Origin: Mycobacterium paraterrae
GTDB lineage: Bacteria > Actinomycetota > Actinomycetes > Mycobacteriales > Mycobacteriaceae
Direction of reading: 5' to 3'
Length of the DNA: 64,000 nt
Assembly: GCF_022430545.2 (NCBI RefSeq)
Contig: NZ_CP092488.2
Span: forward strand, 310,001 to 374,000
The notes under the pieces were generated by a model that saw only the letters and a program-made list of their open reading frames with translations, did no database searches and had not been told where the DNA came from. The position numbers were made by a program, and so were the translations under genes. Shown here in pieces: positions 62,886 to 64,000 of this stretch (within the stretch, counting starts at the first letter, position 1; every line of letters starts with the position of its first letter).

Positions 62886-64000
62886 ACTCGATCTCCTACC
62901 TTTCGCCGAGCCGCCGCTCGCTGCCGGGCTGCGGCGCGCTTGGCTGCTCGGTCCCGAACACCACCGCCGCTGTCGGCCTTGTCTGGCTCTTGCAGGCCCA
63001 GCTGGCGGATGAGGTCGGTGGTCAATGCGGTCAACGAGGCGCCCTGCAACAGCAGGGCCACCGGCGGTTCAACTCCGAAGTCGCCGCGAACAGTGTTGCG
63101 GATTCGCACCGCCATAAGCGAATCCATACCCAGCTCGGTCAACGGCTGGTCGGTGTCGAGGGTGCTTCCCTTGGGGTAGCCCATGATGGCCAGGATGCGG
63201 GTGGCCAGTCGACCGACGATCACCCGGTTGAGCTCGGCGGCGTCGAGCTCGCGGAGCGCATCCGGTCCCGCCCAGTCGTCGTCCTCGCTGTCGATGTCGA
63301 GTTCGGAGGCCAGCTTGGCGAAGTAGCCGAGCTGCTGGATCTCGGGGAACGCGGCGGCGGCCCGGTCCAGGCGCAGCCGCGCTACCCCGATGTTGACGGG
63401 CCGGCTGGCCAGGATGGCCTCGAGCGCTTCGATGCCCTCCGCCGGCGAGATCGGGTCCAGAGCACTGAACGTCAGGGTGCGGGCCACCCCGATGTCGGAC
63501 CATTGGCCCCAGTTGATCGTGGTGGCCGGCAATCCCGACGCCCGTCGCCATTCGACCAGGCCGTCCAGCCAGGCGCTGGCGGCTGCGTAGGCGCCCTGGC
63601 CGGGCGCGCCCAGCAGCGACGACGTCGAGGAGAACCCGAGCCACCAGTCGAGGTCCTTTCCGACGGTCGCCGCGTGAAGTCGCAGCGCGCCGTTGGCTTT
63701 CGGCGCCCACACCCGCTCCAGGCTGTCCTGGCTGAGGCCGGCGACGATCTGGTCGTCGAGCACGACGGCGCTGTGCATCACCCCGCGCAGCGTCAGCCCG
63801 GTCTCCTCGGCCAAGCTGACCAACTTCTCAGCGACGCCCGGTGCGGCGATATCGCCGAGGAGGACGGCGATCTGAGCGTGCTGCCCGAGCTCGTCGACCA
63901 CTGCCCGCGCCTCGTCGGACGGCTCGGAGCGGCCGTTGAGCACGACCCGTTTCGCTCCCCTGTCGACCAGCCAGCGGGCCATGGCCAGGCCGAGCCCGCG
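62882..64000 (-). CDS. ppsD: Type I polyketide synthase, C-terminal KR and ACP (PpsD-like, 5' part outside window)
   Basis: The last ~372 residues of a larger enzyme; the frame is open to the right edge. First visible is the ketoreductase half with L-N-G-R-S, G-V-M-H-S-A and F-S-S-T-S-S-L-L-G-A-P-G-Q-G-A-Y-A-A-A-S (catalytic Ser/Tyr region). Next is the carrier domain with L-G-M-D-S-L-M-A-V. It ends in a basic Ala/Arg-rich tail. Position before ppsE with a 4-base overlap makes it the ppsD equivalent. AT, DH and ER domains, if present, are outside the window. Confidence 0.88.
   Translation of the reverse strand, partial: RGLGLAMARWLVDRGAKRVVLNGRSEPSDEARAVVDELGQHAQIAVLLGDIAAPGVAEKLVSLAEETGLTLRGVMHSAVVLDDQIVAGLSQDSLERVWAPKANGALRLHAATVGKDLDWWLGFSSTSSLLGAPGQGAYAAASAWLDGLVEWRRASGLPATTINWGQWSDIGVARTLTFSALDPISPAEGIEALEAILASRPVNIGVARLRLDRAAAAFPEIQQLGYFAKLASELDIDSEDDDWAGPDALRELDAAELNRVIVGRLATRILAIMGYPKGSTLDTDQPLTELGMDSLMAVRIRNTVRGDFGVEPPVALLLQGASLTALTTDLIRQLGLQEPDKADSGGGVRDRAAKRAAARQRAAARRKVGDRV

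Overview
The window is high-GC actinobacterial DNA and almost certainly comes from a Mycobacterium. The evidence is an MmpS/MmpL pair, a PE-PPE-domain hydrolase, a PPE-family remnant, the 2-oxoglutarate decarboxylase gene kgd, cyp130, lprE, and the end of a phthiocerol-type polyketide synthase locus (ppsD end, ppsE, papA5). Gene content fits a non-tuberculous species with a dimycocerosate-like lipid locus; I do not name a species. No tRNA, rRNA, CRISPR array or intact insertion sequence was seen.

Region 1 (1-15.6 kb) is accessory and mostly catabolic. It opens with a divergent MmyB-type regulator and an NAD-dependent epimerase. Next come a potassium-channel gene whose start overlaps the end of an N-terminally truncated PPE-like gene, and a DUF6065 gene preceded by a 17-codon leader ORF. 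A set of short-chain dehydrogenases, an enoyl-CoA-hydratase-like protein, an acyl-CoA-dehydrogenase/monooxygenase, a SRPBCC protein, an alpha/beta hydrolase and an NmrA-like protein follows, with LysR and TetR regulators. Three copies of an inverted repeat TGAC-N5-GTCA tie the TetR gene to two promoter regions and suggest one small regulon.

Region 2 (15.7-31.3 kb) is the conserved block cyp130, tetR, acyltransferase, deaD, lprE, nuclease/helicase, MFS exporter, membrane protein, kgd. From memory this is the gene order of M. tuberculosis Rv1256c back to Rv1248c.

Region 3 (31.4-45.5 kb) looks like a lipid or secondary-metabolite tailoring cluster. It has an MmpS/MmpL pair in which MmpS has lost its membrane anchor, three paralogous phthiotriol-type O-methyltransferases, two cytochromes P450, a Baeyer-Villiger-type flavin monooxygenase, an AurF-type diiron oxygenase with a predicted membrane anchor, a hydrolase and an SDR. 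The three methyltransferases share a near-identical element ending 6-7 bases before their ATG, as if they were leaderless.

Region 4 (45.6-53.5 kb) holds a secreted PE-PPE-domain serine hydrolase, an SDR, and three tandem genes for large exported paralogs of 573-579 residues. These have conserved Trp- and Cys-containing blocks and a C-terminal phenylalanine. I recognise no family for them; this is the best candidate for an undescribed system.

Region 5 (53.6-64 kb) contains a vapBC toxin-antitoxin pair with a 41-bp palindromic operator and a nitroreductase in the same operon, a DUF2505/flavodoxin pair, an LCM-type methyltransferase, and the ppsD-ppsE-papA5 end of the polyketide locus on the minus strand. 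papA5 follows ppsE directly, with no drrABC genes between them.
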